Source: JAJYRX01 sp041655275 (GTDB lineage: Bacteria; Pseudomonadota; Gammaproteobacteria; Burkholderiales; Burkholderiaceae_B). From it: 64,000 nt of DNA. Shown piece after piece: positions 8,416-17,563 of the stretch; the stretch's first letter is position 1, and each line of letters begins with the position of its first letter. A program made the translations under genes and the position numbers. The notes beneath the pieces are model-generated. The model did no database searches and was not told the origin of the DNA. It saw only the letters and a list, made by a program, of their open reading frames with translations. Where the stretch lies: the NCBI GenBank assembly GCA_041655275.1, contig JBBAFU010000002.1, positions 62,001 through 126,000 on the forward strand, written 5' to 3'.

Positions 8416-8591
8416 AACGGGTCTCCACTGGAAGCTGCCAGCGGCGCACCGGGCACGACCAGATGGGCGTTACGCTGCACGAGGACCTGGCTTGCACGCC
8501 CCTGTTCGGCCGGCGGCGTACCGAAAAACCCCTGGCCGTAGGCAAGCAGTCCCAGATTGATGATCACGATCAACACAAAAAGAAATCGCAT
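8412..8591 (-). CDS. 59-residue membrane protein translationally coupled to galU
   Basis: Reverse-strand reading frame starting ATG at 8591: MRFLFVLIVIINLGLLAYGQ, then a short soluble tail ending LAASSGDPL. The first 18 residues form one hydrophobic helix, and the remaining 40 are Ala/Gly/Pro-rich and probably periplasmic. Its TGA overlaps the galU GTG (GTGA), strong evidence that it is expressed and feeds ribosomes to galU. I do not recognise a named family; similar one-helix proteins occur before LPS and pilus genes in Burkholderiales. No strong ribosome-binding site is visible. Confidence 0.6.
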   Translation of the reverse strand: MRFLFVLIVIINLGLLAYGQGFFGTPPAEQGRASQVLVQRNAHLVVPGAPLAASSGDPL

Positions 8592-8667
8592 ACCGTTTAT
8601 CGCCCCATGCCTGAACTAGGCCCAAACCAGGCCCAAAGCGTCCGAAGCGCACCAAAATCGTGACATT

Positions 8668-9987
8668 TCAGCGCAGCTGATTCAGCGTGGCCATGACGCG
8701 CGCCACCGCTCCCGTATGTTTCTCGACCCAATGAATGCCGGCCTCGCCCATGCGCGCCAGGCGCTGCGGTTCGTCCAGCAGGGCCAGGGCCTGGCGCACC
8801 GCCGCATCGGCATCGGGCACGCGCAGGGCCGCACCTTCATCCATGGCGTCGACCACTGCCTGCTCGAAGTTGCGCGTGTGCGGTCCCACCAGAACGGGCA
8901 CACCGATGGCGCAGGCCTCGATGAAATTCTGCCCGCCCAGCGGCGCAAAGCTGCCGCCGATGATGGCGACCTGGCTGGCCGCATAATAACGCGCCATCTC
9001 GCCCAGCGAATCTCCCAGCAGCACCAGCTTGCCGTCGCAGGCGCGTGCGGCGGCAACACTGCCCTCGCCGGCCTGCGTCAGTGTACTGCGACGAACAAAC
9101 GGCAGGTCGGCCTGCGCCAGCTGCACGGCTGCCGTTTCGAAACGCTGCGGATGGCGCGGAATCAGGCAGACCAGCAGCTCGTCGGCAAGCTCGCGACCCT
9201 GCGCATGCGCGCGCTGCACCGCGCGGACCAGCGCCGCGATGAATGCCTCGTCCTCACCTTCACGGGTACTGGCAATGGCCAGTACCTTGCGTCCCAGCTG
9301 GCGCGTAAAATCGCGCCCCTGGTGGATCTGGTCTTCGGGCAGCGAGACGTCGAACTTGAAATTGCCCGATACGCGCGCCGCCCGGGCGCCCGCCTGCTCC
9401 AGCCGCTGCGCATCCTGCAGGGTCTGTGCATAGACGGCATGGAAGCTGCCATAGGCCTCGCGCATGACGGCCCCCAGACGCAGGCTCTGGCGCAGCGCCT
9501 GATCGGAAAAACGTGCACTCACGAGCAGCATGGGTACGCCCGCACGGCGCGCCGCTGCCAGCAGATTGGGCCACACCTCGCGCTCCATGAGCGCGCCGGC
9601 GCGCGGTGCGTAATGGCGCAGGAAGCGGCGCACCGGCGCCGGAAAGTCATAGGGCAGCCATTGCTGCACCAGCTGGCCGCTTGCGATGGCCGGCCCGAAG
9701 GCACGCGCGCCTTCAGCCCACCCCGTTGCCGTGAAATGGGTGAGCAGCACGGCTTCGCCCTCGTCCAGCAGCGCCTGCACGAACGGTGTGGCGGCGCGCG
9801 TTTCTCCCAGGCTCACCGCATGCACCCATACGGGATTTTTCAGGGGGCTGGCGCCTTCGTAACGTCCGAAACGCTCCCCGACGAACACCTGGGGATCCCC
9901 GCCTGCGCGGCGCGCACGCAAGGCCATCCACGCGAGCAGCACCGGCGAGAGCAGGCGGATTGTCTGTGTATAGAACCAGCGATTCAT
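8668..9987 (-). CDS. waaA: 3-deoxy-D-manno-octulosonic acid (Kdo) transferase
   Basis: 439-residue inner-membrane-bound glycosyltransferase (GT-B fold, GT30) that transfers Kdo from CMP-Kdo to lipid IVA. An N-terminal membrane anchor (residues 6-24) is followed by WVHAVSLGE, the conserved MEREVWPNL with its acidic residue, SGNFKFD, and the C-terminal IIGGSFAPLGGQNFIEACAIGVPVLVGPH nucleotide-sugar region. It overlaps waaC by four bases and lies downstream of it. Confidence 0.95.
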   Translation of the reverse strand: MNRWFYTQTIRLLSPVLLAWMALRARRAGGDPQVFVGERFGRYEGASPLKNPVWVHAVSLGETRAATPFVQALLDEGEAVLLTHFTATGWAEGARAFGPAIASGQLVQQWLPYDFPAPVRRFLRHYAPRAGALMEREVWPNLLAAARRAGVPMLLVSARFSDQALRQSLRLGAVMREAYGSFHAVYAQTLQDAQRLEQAGARAARVSGNFKFDVSLPEDQIHQGRDFTRQLGRKVLAIASTREGEDEAFIAALVRAVQRAHAQGRELADELLVCLIPRHPQRFETAAVQLAQADLPFVRRSTLTQAGEGSVAAARACDGKLVLLGDSLGEMARYYAASQVAIIGGSFAPLGGQNFIEACAIGVPVLVGPHTRNFEQAVVDAMDEGAALRVPDADAAVRQALALLDEPQRLARMGEAGIHWVEKHTGAVARVMATLNQLR

Positions 9988-10988
9988 GCCACGCCATCCT
10001 GGAGGTCTTCGGGTGGCAGTGCAGTCTGGCGTGCCCGGGGTGCCAGTGCCTGATCGATGGCGGCCAGCACCGTGGAGGCCGACGGCGGATTGCCGCGCTC
10101 TCCCAGACTGGCGGTATAGGCCGGTCCTTCCAGGGGCGTGCGTACGGGCGTAGAGACGGTGTATATACCTATCGTTGGCCGGCCCAGGCCGGCTGCAAGA
10201 TGGGTAAGCCCGCTGTCCAGCCCCACCATGATGCGCGCCGACGCCAGCTCGTGCGCCACTTCGGTCAGCGACATGCGCGGCAGGACCTGCGCGCCCGCGA
10301 AACCCTGGACCAATGCCTGCGCGCGCGCCGACTCGGCCGCGTTGCCGGCCAGCAGGCGCAGGCCCAGACCTCTTGCCTGCAGATGGCGGAACACCTGCGC
10401 CCAGTCGGCTGCAGGCCAGAGTTTATCGGGGCGACTGGCCGACGGCATGATGACGGCATGGTCACCCGGATGCACATCCGCCGTCAGCCCCTCCAGACCG
10501 AAGCGCGGCGGGCCGCTGTACTCGTAGCCCAGCGCCAGGGCCGCCAGGCTGCGCTGGCGTGTGATGGCCGGCTGCCAGAAGGCGACGGTGTGGCGAACAT
10601 CGTAGAACAGCGAGGCCAGCGGCTCGCGCGCAGAGGCGCGATCCAGGCCATGGCGCCGCCCATGCGTCTGGCGCACCAGCCAGACCGACTTCATCAGTCC
10701 CTGCATGTCGAGCACCACGTCATACCGGCGTGATTGCAGGTTTTCGCGCAAGGCGGTGCGCTCGCGGCGCGTCTGTGCCGACCACCAGCTGCGACGCCAG
10801 CGCCGGTGGGCCACGGGAATGACCTCGTGCACCGCCGGATGCCAGCCGGGAATTTCGATGAAACTGTCTTCGACCATCCAGTCGATGCACGCACCCGGCA
10901 CCTGACTCGCAATGTCGGACATGGCGGGCAGCATGTGGACCAGATCGCCCAGCGACGAGGTGCGTACGATCAGTATCTTCAGGCTCAT
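9984..10988 (-). CDS. waaC: Lipopolysaccharide heptosyltransferase I
   Basis: 334-residue GT9 enzyme that adds the first heptose to Kdo2-lipid A. It starts MSLKILIVRTSSLGD, the standard heptosyltransferase beginning, and later has MVGLDSGLTHLAAGLGRPTIGIY for ADP-heptose binding. An upstream in-frame start at 11015 is unlikely. ATG at 10988 has no Shine-Dalgarno, but a perfect TATAAT lies six bases before it, raising the possibility of a leaderless transcript. No good -35 element is seen. Operon waaC-waaA. Confidence 0.92.
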   Translation of the reverse strand: MSLKILIVRTSSLGDLVHMLPAMSDIASQVPGACIDWMVEDSFIEIPGWHPAVHEVIPVAHRRWRRSWWSAQTRRERTALRENLQSRRYDVVLDMQGLMKSVWLVRQTHGRRHGLDRASAREPLASLFYDVRHTVAFWQPAITRQRSLAALALGYEYSGPPRFGLEGLTADVHPGDHAVIMPSASRPDKLWPAADWAQVFRHLQARGLGLRLLAGNAAESARAQALVQGFAGAQVLPRMSLTEVAHELASARIMVGLDSGLTHLAAGLGRPTIGIYTVSTPVRTPLEGPAYTASLGERGNPPSASTVLAAIDQALAPRARQTALPPEDLQDGVA

Positions 10989-11033
10989 GTTGCGATTATA
11001 GGAATTCTGCGGCAATGCCCGCTCGATGCTTCC

Positions 11034-11918
11034 TCAGGCATGCCGGCGGCGGCCATGCCACTCCACCCAGCCGATGCTCACACCGCTGGCACAGACGATG
11101 AGTATGCCCAGCCAGGTGAAGGCATCCGGAAAGGCCCCCCACAGGAACCAGCCCAGCGCAGCGGCGGCGATGATCTGAAGGTAGACGAAAGGCGCCAGCA
11201 TGGAAGCGGGCGCGATGCGATAGGCCTGGATCTGCAGCAGATGCCCGAAAGCACCCCAGAAGCCGGTGGACAGCAGCACCAGCCACTGGCCCGGCGAGAG
11301 CGCGTGCAGGCCGGGCAGTGCGGCCGGCAGCAGAAATGGTGCCAGCAGCGTCAGCGCCACTGCACCGATGGCACCGCTCCAGATCAGCGTGGTGAGCGGA
11401 TCATCCTTGGCCACGCGACGCGTGGCAATGTACTGCCCGGCAAACAGGCAGGCGGTCAGCAACCCAAAAGCCGTACCCAGAGGGTCCAGCCCCGAGCCCG
11501 GCCGGATGATGAGCAGGACACCCATGAAACCCACGCCGGCTGCGATCCAGCGCGAGATGCGCGGCGCTTCGCCCAGCACCCAGGGCGCGAGGGCCAGCAT
11601 GATGAGGGGTGCCAGAAAATTAATGGCTGTTGCCTCGGCCTGGGGCAGCAGATGCAGCGTCGTGAAGAATGACAGCGTCGCCACCAGCATGACCCCGCCC
11701 CGCACCAGCTGGGCGCGCGGACACACGCTGCGCAACACGCCCCTGCCGCGCGCGGGCAGCACCAGCGCCAGCACCAGCAGCAGATGCACCGCGTAACGCG
11801 TCCAGGTCAGCATCCAGAGTGTCACGCCTGCCGCCATCACCCACTTTCCGGTCGCATCCAGCGCCGAAAGGGCCCAGGTGGATGCCACCAGGACCGCTAT
11901 GCCCGCCAGGGGATTCAT
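11034..11918 (-). CDS. EamA/DMT-superfamily transporter
   Basis: 294-residue inner-membrane protein with about ten predicted hydrophobic helices arranged as two EamA repeats. The first repeat contains FFTTLHLLPQAEATAINFLAPL, a hallmark of the S-adenosylmethionine / RhaT-like DMT exporters, and the second contains FLLQIQAY-type residues (GHLLQIQAYRIAPASMLAPF). Substrate unknown; metabolite export is typical. It sits 12 bp after the gamma-carbonic anhydrase gene on the same strand. Confidence 0.88.
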   Translation of the reverse strand: MNPLAGIAVLVASTWALSALDATGKWVMAAGVTLWMLTWTRYAVHLLLVLALVLPARGRGVLRSVCPRAQLVRGGVMLVATLSFFTTLHLLPQAEATAINFLAPLIMLALAPWVLGEAPRISRWIAAGVGFMGVLLIIRPGSGLDPLGTAFGLLTACLFAGQYIATRRVAKDDPLTTLIWSGAIGAVALTLLAPFLLPAALPGLHALSPGQWLVLLSTGFWGAFGHLLQIQAYRIAPASMLAPFVYLQIIAAAALGWFLWGAFPDAFTWLGILIVCASGVSIGWVEWHGRRRHA

Positions 11919-11930
11919 ACCTTGGACCGC

Positions 11931-12452
11931 TCAGACCGGTTTGAGCTGCTCGCGGTACTCGCGTGCGCGTTCGACATATACCTGTGCATTGCGCTGCAAG
12001 CCCTCGACCTCCTCGTCCGTGAGCCGGCGCACCACGCGGGCGGGTGCCCCCAGGATGAGCGAACGCTCGGGGAAGACCTTGCCTTCCGTGACCACGGCGC
12101 CCGCGCCGACCAGACTATGGGCGCCGATGACCGCCTTGTTGAGCACGACGGCCTGTATGCCGATGAGCGCATGATCGCCCACGGTACAGCCATGCAGCAT
12201 CACCTGATGGCCGATGGTGACGCCATCACCGACGGTAAGCGGGCAGCCCGGATCGGTATGCAGCACGGCGCCGTCCTGGATATTGCTGCCCTGCCCCACG
12301 ATGATGGGCTCGTTGTCGGCACGGATGACGGCCCCGGGCCAGACGCTGCTGTCGGCGTGCAGGGTGGCCAGCCCGATGACGGTCGCCTGCGGCGCAATCC
12401 AGGCCTGCTCGTGCACCGCCGGCTGCCAGTCGCCGAGTCGATAACAACTCAT
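11931..12452 (-). CDS. Gamma-carbonic anhydrase family protein (YrdA/PaaY type)
   Basis: 173-residue left-handed beta-helix protein made of hexapeptide repeats (for example IGHQVM, ALIGIQ), ending in an alpha-helix. The three metal-binding histidines of the family are present at H65 (VLHTD), H82 (IGHQV) and H87 (MLHGC). Many YrdA-type members have low or redox-controlled carbonic anhydrase activity, and PaaY members are thioesterases, so the reaction is uncertain. A TACAAT hexamer lies upstream on the coding strand near 12512-12517, without a convincing -35. Confidence 0.87.
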   Translation of the reverse strand: MSCYRLGDWQPAVHEQAWIAPQATVIGLATLHADSSVWPGAVIRADNEPIIVGQGSNIQDGAVLHTDPGCPLTVGDGVTIGHQVMLHGCTVGDHALIGIQAVVLNKAVIGAHSLVGAGAVVTEGKVFPERSLILGAPARVVRRLTDEEVEGLQRNAQVYVERAREYREQLKPV

Positions 12453-12642
12453 GAGAGAATCTCCAACGCGAGGACGGGCCGGACCCTTGCGGCCGGCCGA
12501 TGCCCGTTATTGTACCCGTGCCCGTGCCCACCCCCGGCCTTTCTGCTGGCAAAAATCAGGCCGCTGTGGCAAGCTTGACCGTAGCCCGGCCGGCGTTTCC
12601 GGCACGCGGCCCGCCATGCGAATCGATTTACAAGGGTTTTTC

Positions 12643-13602
12643 ATGTCCAAGAAAGAAAAAGTTCTCGTCTGCGGCAAGCTGATGCTGCCCCAACTCAGGC
12701 AGGATCTCGAAAATGAATTCGATATCACGCTTCTGGTGGAGCAGGCCGACGCCCAGGCTTTCCTGAAGGAGAAAGGCGCGGAGTTCACCGGACTGGTCAC
12801 TTCGGCCGGTGTGCGCACCGACGCCGGTGTGCTCGATCATCTGCCCAATCTGCGCGTTGTCAGCAGCTTTGGCGTGGGTTACGACCACCTTGATGAAGCC
12901 ACGCTCACCGCCCGCGCCCTTCCCGTGGGCTATACGCCCGAAGTGCTCAATGATTGCGTGGCCGACCTGGCCATGGGCTTGATGCTGGACATTTCACGCG
13001 GCCTGAGCGCGGCCGACCGCTATGTGCGCCAGGGCAAGTGGCTCTCGGGCCCGTTCACGCTCCAGCGGCGCCTGTCGGGCAAGCGCCTGGGCATCCTGGG
13101 GCTGGGGCGCATCGGCGAGGTCATCGCCCGGCGCGCATCCGGCTTCGACATGGAGATTGGCTACCACAACCGCAGCCGCCGCGACGACGTGCCCCACACC
13201 TGGCTGTCCAGCCCGGCCGAGCTGGCACGCTGGGCCGACTACTTCATGGTGGCGGTCACGGGCGGCCCGGCCACGGCCGGTCTGGTGGATGCCGCCATCC
13301 TGGATGCGCTGGGCCCGGACGGCTTTCTCATCAACATCGCGCGCGGCAGCGTCATCGATGAACCTGCACTCGTCAAGGCGTTGCAGGAAAAACGCATTGC
13401 CGGGGCCGCGCTCGACGTCTTCGTGAATGAGCCCAATGTGCCGGAAGCACTCATGTCGCTCGACAATGTCGTGCTGTTGCCGCATATCGCCAGCGGCACG
13501 CACGAAACGCGCCGCGCCATGGCCGACCTGGTCATGGACAACCTGCGCAGCTTCTACGCCACGGGCAGCCTGAAGGCACCCGTCCCCTGGTCCGCGGGAT
13601 AG
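12643..13602 (+). CDS. D-isomer specific 2-hydroxyacid dehydrogenase (glyoxylate/hydroxypyruvate reductase type)
   Basis: 319-residue NAD(P)H-dependent dehydrogenase. The Rossmann motif GLGRIG is at 153-158, and the catalytic triad is R234 (NIARGS), E263 (VNEP) and H281 (LLPHIASGTHE). The N-terminal substrate domain carries SSFGVGYDHLD. The reading frame extends upstream, but ATG at 12643 follows AAGGG by seven bases and gives the expected N-terminus. Reduction of glyoxylate or hydroxypyruvate is inferred. It is divergent from the gamma-carbonic anhydrase gene with a 190-bp gap holding no other gene. Confidence 0.9.
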   Translation: MSKKEKVLVCGKLMLPQLRQDLENEFDITLLVEQADAQAFLKEKGAEFTGLVTSAGVRTDAGVLDHLPNLRVVSSFGVGYDHLDEATLTARALPVGYTPEVLNDCVADLAMGLMLDISRGLSAADRYVRQGKWLSGPFTLQRRLSGKRLGILGLGRIGEVIARRASGFDMEIGYHNRSRRDDVPHTWLSSPAELARWADYFMVAVTGGPATAGLVDAAILDALGPDGFLINIARGSVIDEPALVKALQEKRIAGAALDVFVNEPNVPEALMSLDNVVLLPHIASGTHETRRAMADLVMDNLRSFYATGSLKAPVPWSAG

Positions 13603-13634
13603 ACGCCCGTCGTGATCCCGGCCGGCGGCCGGCC

Positions 13635-14273
13635 TCAGTCCGGCCGCTGCGCCACCACATCGATCAGGGCCGACATGCCCTTGTGCCCCGAGCCTTCGCT
13701 CAGCTCACTGTCGTGGCTGCGCAGATGGAGGATCTCGAAATCCGCCAGCTCGGTGCGCAACTGATCCTCGGTATAGAGATTTTCAATATGCGGCGGGCCG
13801 CCCGTGCCATAGGCCAACTGCCCCGTGGCATAACCCTGCAGGAGCAGCAGGCCGCCCGGACGCAGCGAGTGCCAGGCACGCTGGAAGAGCCGCGGCCGCA
13901 GCCGGGGCCCGGCAAACTGGATGAAGATGGCCACCACGGCATCCCAGCGCTCCTTGCCCCAATCCCAGTCCACCAGGTCGGCGCAGACCGTCTCCAGGCG
14001 CACGCCGCGTTCCTGTGCCAGCACCCTGGCCTTGTCCAGTGCCACATGCGAACCGTCAACCGAGGTCACTTTCATGCCCCGGGTGGCCAGCCACACGCCG
14101 TTGCGGCCTTCGCCATCCGCAACCGACAACACCACCATGCCGGAACGCAGGCGATGCGCCTGGCTGACCAGGAACCGGTTGGGATCAGTGCCAAATACGT
14201 AGCCGCCTGCAGCGGCGAAACGGGCATCCCAGACGGCAATGCCCGGATGCGGACCCGATTTTGCCTGGGTCAT
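13635..14273 (-). CDS. Class I SAM-dependent methyltransferase
   Basis: 212 residues. The SAM-binding motif I is VLSVADGEGRNGVWLA and the motif II acidic residue is in VTSVDGS. DAVVAIFIQFAGPRLRPRLFQ is the post-motif region common in a small thiopurine/tellurite-like methyltransferase group. The N-terminal VWDARFAAAGGYVFGTDPN is shared by proteins annotated as SAM methyltransferases in many proteobacteria. It overlaps the ABC ATPase gene by four bases and so is the last gene of the putative btuCD operon. The substrate is not evident. Confidence 0.85.
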   Translation of the reverse strand: MTQAKSGPHPGIAVWDARFAAAGGYVFGTDPNRFLVSQAHRLRSGMVVLSVADGEGRNGVWLATRGMKVTSVDGSHVALDKARVLAQERGVRLETVCADLVDWDWGKERWDAVVAIFIQFAGPRLRPRLFQRAWHSLRPGGLLLLQGYATGQLAYGTGGPPHIENLYTEDQLRTELADFEILHLRSHDSELSEGSGHKGMSALIDVVAQRPD

Positions 14274-15079
14274 GCCGATATACCTCCGGAAAGACAGGCC
14301 GCCTGACTTCGCAAATGCGTGCGCACCACGGCCTCCTCCAGACCGTAAAGCCAGGCCAGGCGGGCGGGATCAAGCACGTCGGCTGGCCGACCCGCATAGT
14401 GTACCTGCCCGTCGCGAAACAGGGCGACACGATCGGCCACACGCATGGCGTGCTCGGGCTGATGCGTGCTCATGAGCACGGAAAGCCCCTTGTCGCGCAG
14501 GCGTGCCACCTGTTCGAGCACGCGGATCTGGTTGCCGAAATCCAGGCTGGCGGTGGGTTCGTCCAGCACCATCACCGGTGCCTGCTGGGCGAGGGCTCTT
14601 GCGATGAGCACCAGTTGACGCTCGCCCCCGCTCACAGCGGTGATGGCGCGTTCTGCCAGTGCGGCAATACCCAGGCTGTCCAGACATTGCAGGGCGATAT
14701 CGCGATCATGGCGCGACGGCATGGCGAGCGGCCCCAGATGCGCCTGACGCCCCATGAGGACGACATCACGCACCGTGAAGGCGAAGCTGCTGCCCCAGGA
14801 CTGGGGCACATAGGCCAGCTCACGCGCCAGCGCCCGCCGTGACCATCCCGCCAGCGGGCGGCCGTGCAGGCGCACCTGCCCGCCCAGCAGGGGCAGCAGG
14901 CCCAGCAGGGTGCGAAACAGGGTCGACTTGCCGCAGCCATTGGGCCCCAGCAGGCACAGGACTTCGCCGCGCATCAGGCCCAGGCTGATATCGCGTCCCA
15001 CAACGCGTCCGGGATAGCCGATGACGGCATCCTCCAGCGTCATCAATACCGGGGCCCCGGCCAGACTCATGTCGCTCAT
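14270..15079 (-). CDS. ABC transporter ATP-binding protein, FecE/BtuD type
   Basis: 269-residue ATPase with Walker A GPNGCGKST, signature VSGGERQ (replacing LSGGQ), Walker B VMVLDEPTASLD and the H-loop MSTHQPEH. It overlaps the FecCD-type permease gene by four bases, so the two form one importer for iron chelates or cobalamin. No binding-protein gene is next to it. The BtuF-like gene at 50820 is the best partner in the window, which makes BtuD a reasonable but unproven assignment. Confidence 0.9.
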   Translation of the reverse strand: MSDMSLAGAPVLMTLEDAVIGYPGRVVGRDISLGLMRGEVLCLLGPNGCGKSTLFRTLLGLLPLLGGQVRLHGRPLAGWSRRALARELAYVPQSWGSSFAFTVRDVVLMGRQAHLGPLAMPSRHDRDIALQCLDSLGIAALAERAITAVSGGERQLVLIARALAQQAPVMVLDEPTASLDFGNQIRVLEQVARLRDKGLSVLMSTHQPEHAMRVADRVALFRDGQVHYAGRPADVLDPARLAWLYGLEEAVVRTHLRSQAACLSGGISA

Positions 15080-16098
15080 GCCGCCTCCCGCCCGCGCGCC
15101 AGCAGATACAGGAAGAAAGGGGCGCCCAGCAATGCCGTGAGCACGCCCAGGGGCAGTTCCATGCCGGCACTGCTGCGCGCCAGCGTATCGATGAGCAGGA
15201 GAAAGCTTGCGCCCAGCACCATGGACGCCGGCAGCAGACGCACGAAACGCGGCCCGACAAGCAGACGCGCCATATGCGGCACAACCAGACCCACCCAGCC
15301 AATGATGCCGGTAAAGGAGACCGCACTGGCGGTCATGAGCGTGGCGGCAAGGATGAGCCAGCCGCGCAGGCGGCGGATGTCCAGGCCGAGCGCGCGCGCC
15401 TCGTCGTCCGCCAGGCTGAGGAAATCGATGCGCCAGCGCAGCAGGAAGAGGATGAGCAGGCCGGCCAGCGCCAGGGGCAATATGGGCAGCAGATCGGCCA
15501 GACGTACCGTGGAAAGCCCGCCCAGCAGCCAGAACGTGATGGAGGCCAGCTGGGTATAGGGGTCGGCCAGAATCTTGATCACGGAAATGATGGCCCCCAG
15601 AAAGGTGCCGACAGCCACCCCTGACAGCACGAGCACCAGCACCGCATCATGGCGGCGTACCAGACTCGCCACAAGAACGACCAGGCCGACAGCCAGAAGC
15701 CCGCCCGCCAGCGCCATGGCCTGGATCAGTGCCGGCGGCCAACCGAGCAGCAGGCCCAGCACCGCGCCCAGGCCGGCGCCCGCCGAGACCCCCAGGATAT
15801 CGGGCGACACAAGAGGATTGCGGAACATGCCCTGATAGGCGGCCCCGGCCGCCGCCAGACTGGCGCCCACGACCACTGCGGCCAGCAGGCGCGGCAGGCG
15901 CAACTGCCAGACCACGGTCGCCAGGGCGGCATCGCCCTCCGTCATCGCCCGGCTGCCGTGCAGCAGGACCGACAGCAGCTCGCCTGCGCTGATCGGGTAT
16001 TGACCGACCGCCAAAGCCAGCCACAAGGCCAAAAGAAGCAGGAAAAGCAGAAAACCCCAGACCCGATCAAGCCCCTGCAGCGGATTTCGTCTTAACAT
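15076..16098 (-). CDS. FecCD-family ABC permease (BtuC-like)
   Basis: 340-residue inner-membrane protein with about ten hydrophobic helices. Family motifs include SAGELLSVLLHGS near the start, RLPRLLAAVVVGASLAAAG-type text with NPLVSPDILGVSAGAGLGAV, and GIIGWVGLVVPHMARLLVG near the end. It forms the membrane channel for the adjacent ATPase. Its start is 46 bp from the divergent nitronate monooxygenase start, leaving no room for a riboswitch. The cobalamin assignment rests on btuB/btuF elsewhere in the window; siderophore-iron uptake is the alternative. Confidence 0.88.
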   Translation of the reverse strand: MLRRNPLQGLDRVWGFLLFLLLLALWLALAVGQYPISAGELLSVLLHGSRAMTEGDAALATVVWQLRLPRLLAAVVVGASLAAAGAAYQGMFRNPLVSPDILGVSAGAGLGAVLGLLLGWPPALIQAMALAGGLLAVGLVVLVASLVRRHDAVLVLVLSGVAVGTFLGAIISVIKILADPYTQLASITFWLLGGLSTVRLADLLPILPLALAGLLILFLLRWRIDFLSLADDEARALGLDIRRLRGWLILAATLMTASAVSFTGIIGWVGLVVPHMARLLVGPRFVRLLPASMVLGASFLLLIDTLARSSAGMELPLGVLTALLGAPFFLYLLARGREAA

Positions 16099-16144
16099 GG
16101 CATTCTATCCGCACCCATCAGGCCTTGAAACTGGAGGAGACAAC

Positions 16145-17215
16145 ATGAGAGAAAAAGCATTGCAACGGCTCGGGATCACCCTTCCGATTATCCAGGCTCC
16201 AATGGCCGGCACCGCCACCCCCGAACTGGCTGCCGCCGTATCCGGCGCCGGCGCCCTGGGTTCGCTCGGGCTGGCAACCAGCAGTCTGGAAGCGGCACAG
16301 TCGGCCATCGCGCGCACGAAAAGCCTCACTGACGCGCCTTTCAACGTCAACTTCTTCTGCCATCAGACGGCCTCGGCCGATCCTGCGCGCGAACGGGTCT
16401 GGCTGACCTATCTGGCGCCGCTGTTCAAGGAATTCGGCGCCACGCCGCCAACGGCCCTGCACGACCCCTTCAGCAGCCTGCGGGACCATCCCGCCATGGT
16501 CGACATGCTGGTGCAGGAACGTCCCCCCATCGTGAGCTTTCACTTCGGCCTGCCGTCGGCCGATGCCATACAGCGACTGAAAGGCGCCGGCATCATCCTG
16601 ATGGCCACGGCCACCACGCTGGGCGAGGCCCAGCGCATCGAAGAGTCCGGGCTGGACTTCATCGTGGCCCAGGGCGTGGAAGCGGGTGGTCACCGCGGCG
16701 TATTTGACCCGCACGACCAGGATATCGGCCTGAGCACGGCGGTACTCGTCAGCCTGCTGCGCGAACAGGTACGCCTGCCGGTGATTGCGGCGGGCGGCAT
16801 CATGACGGGACGCGGCATACGCGCCATGCTCAAGCTGGGTGCCAGCGCAGCGCAAATGGGTACGGCCTTCATCCTGTGCCCCGAATCGGCGGCAGACCAG
16901 GCCTATCGCAACGCCCTGGGCAGCGCACGCGCACTGCACACGCGCATCACGGCAACGATTTCCGGCCGCCCGGCACGCGGTCTCGTGAACCGGGCCCACA
17001 CCGAAATCGACACGCCGGGACGGCCCATATTGCCGGATTACCCGATCTGCTATGTGGCCATCAAGGCCTTGCAGAAAGCGGCACGCGAGCATGGCTGCCA
17101 TGAGTTTGCATCACACTGGGCAGGCCAGGGCGCACCACTGGCGCGCGCCATGCCGGCCGCCGATCTCGTGGCTGCCCTGGCAGCGGAATTTGAAGCGGCG
17201 GCGGCGATGGATTGA
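16145..17215 (+). CDS. Nitronate monooxygenase
   Basis: 356-residue FMN-dependent TIM-barrel enzyme (2-nitropropane dioxygenase family) oxidising alkyl nitronates such as propionate-3-nitronate. It shows PIIQAPMAG at the start, VNFFCH, VEAGGHRG with the catalytic His, and VIAAGGIMTGRGI for FMN phosphate binding. The start is ATG at 16145, after a strong GGAGGAG at 16132-16138; the longer frame from 16097 lacks support. It ends four bases before the convergent small membrane protein gene. Confidence 0.9.
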   Translation: MREKALQRLGITLPIIQAPMAGTATPELAAAVSGAGALGSLGLATSSLEAAQSAIARTKSLTDAPFNVNFFCHQTASADPARERVWLTYLAPLFKEFGATPPTALHDPFSSLRDHPAMVDMLVQERPPIVSFHFGLPSADAIQRLKGAGIILMATATTLGEAQRIEESGLDFIVAQGVEAGGHRGVFDPHDQDIGLSTAVLVSLLREQVRLPVIAAGGIMTGRGIRAMLKLGASAAQMGTAFILCPESAADQAYRNALGSARALHTRITATISGRPARGLVNRAHTEIDTPGRPILPDYPICYVAIKALQKAAREHGCHEFASHWAGQGAPLARAMPAADLVAALAAEFEAAAAMD

Positions 17216-17219
17216 GGAA

Positions 17220-17447
17220 TCAGGCTGCGGCTTGCGCCTTGCGATGGTCACGCTGCATGGCGTGGCCCGCCAGGAAAATGGCCGTGCCTACCGCCAGGGG
17301 CCACCATTGCACCATGAGCAGGGTGGCCACGCCAAAGGCAATGCCGGCACCGCCGCCCAGCACAAGAGCGGCGTTACGCCGGCTGATGAGCGTGCCGATG
17401 GACGTGCCGATGAGAATAACGGCCAGGATCTGGATGATGAAATGCAT
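17220..17447 (-). CDS. 75-residue two-helix membrane protein
   Basis: Small protein with two or three hydrophobic stretches (FIIQILAVILIGTSIG; ALVLGGGAGIAFGVATLLM; PLAVGTAIFLAG) and a basic tail, MQRDHRKAQAAA. It has a good ribosome-binding site, GGAGG, eight bases before ATG at 17447. It starts 27 bp after the 3' end of tRNA-Pro on the same strand with no terminator between, so it is probably expressed with ispB and the tRNA. No family is recognised. Confidence 0.65.
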   Translation of the reverse strand: MHFIIQILAVILIGTSIGTLISRRNAALVLGGGAGIAFGVATLLMVQWWPLAVGTAIFLAGHAMQRDHRKAQAAA

Positions 17448-17473
17448 GATGGTGGCCTCCTTGTTGTTGTCTT

Positions 17474-17551
<78 letters not shown>

Positions 17552-17563
17552 ACAGTTTTTCCT

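Noticed and set aside
12451..12642. 64-residue N-terminal extension of the hydroxyacid dehydrogenase
   Set aside because: The extension is Arg/Pro-rich and unlike the family; ATG at 12643 has a ribosome-binding site and the normal N-terminus.
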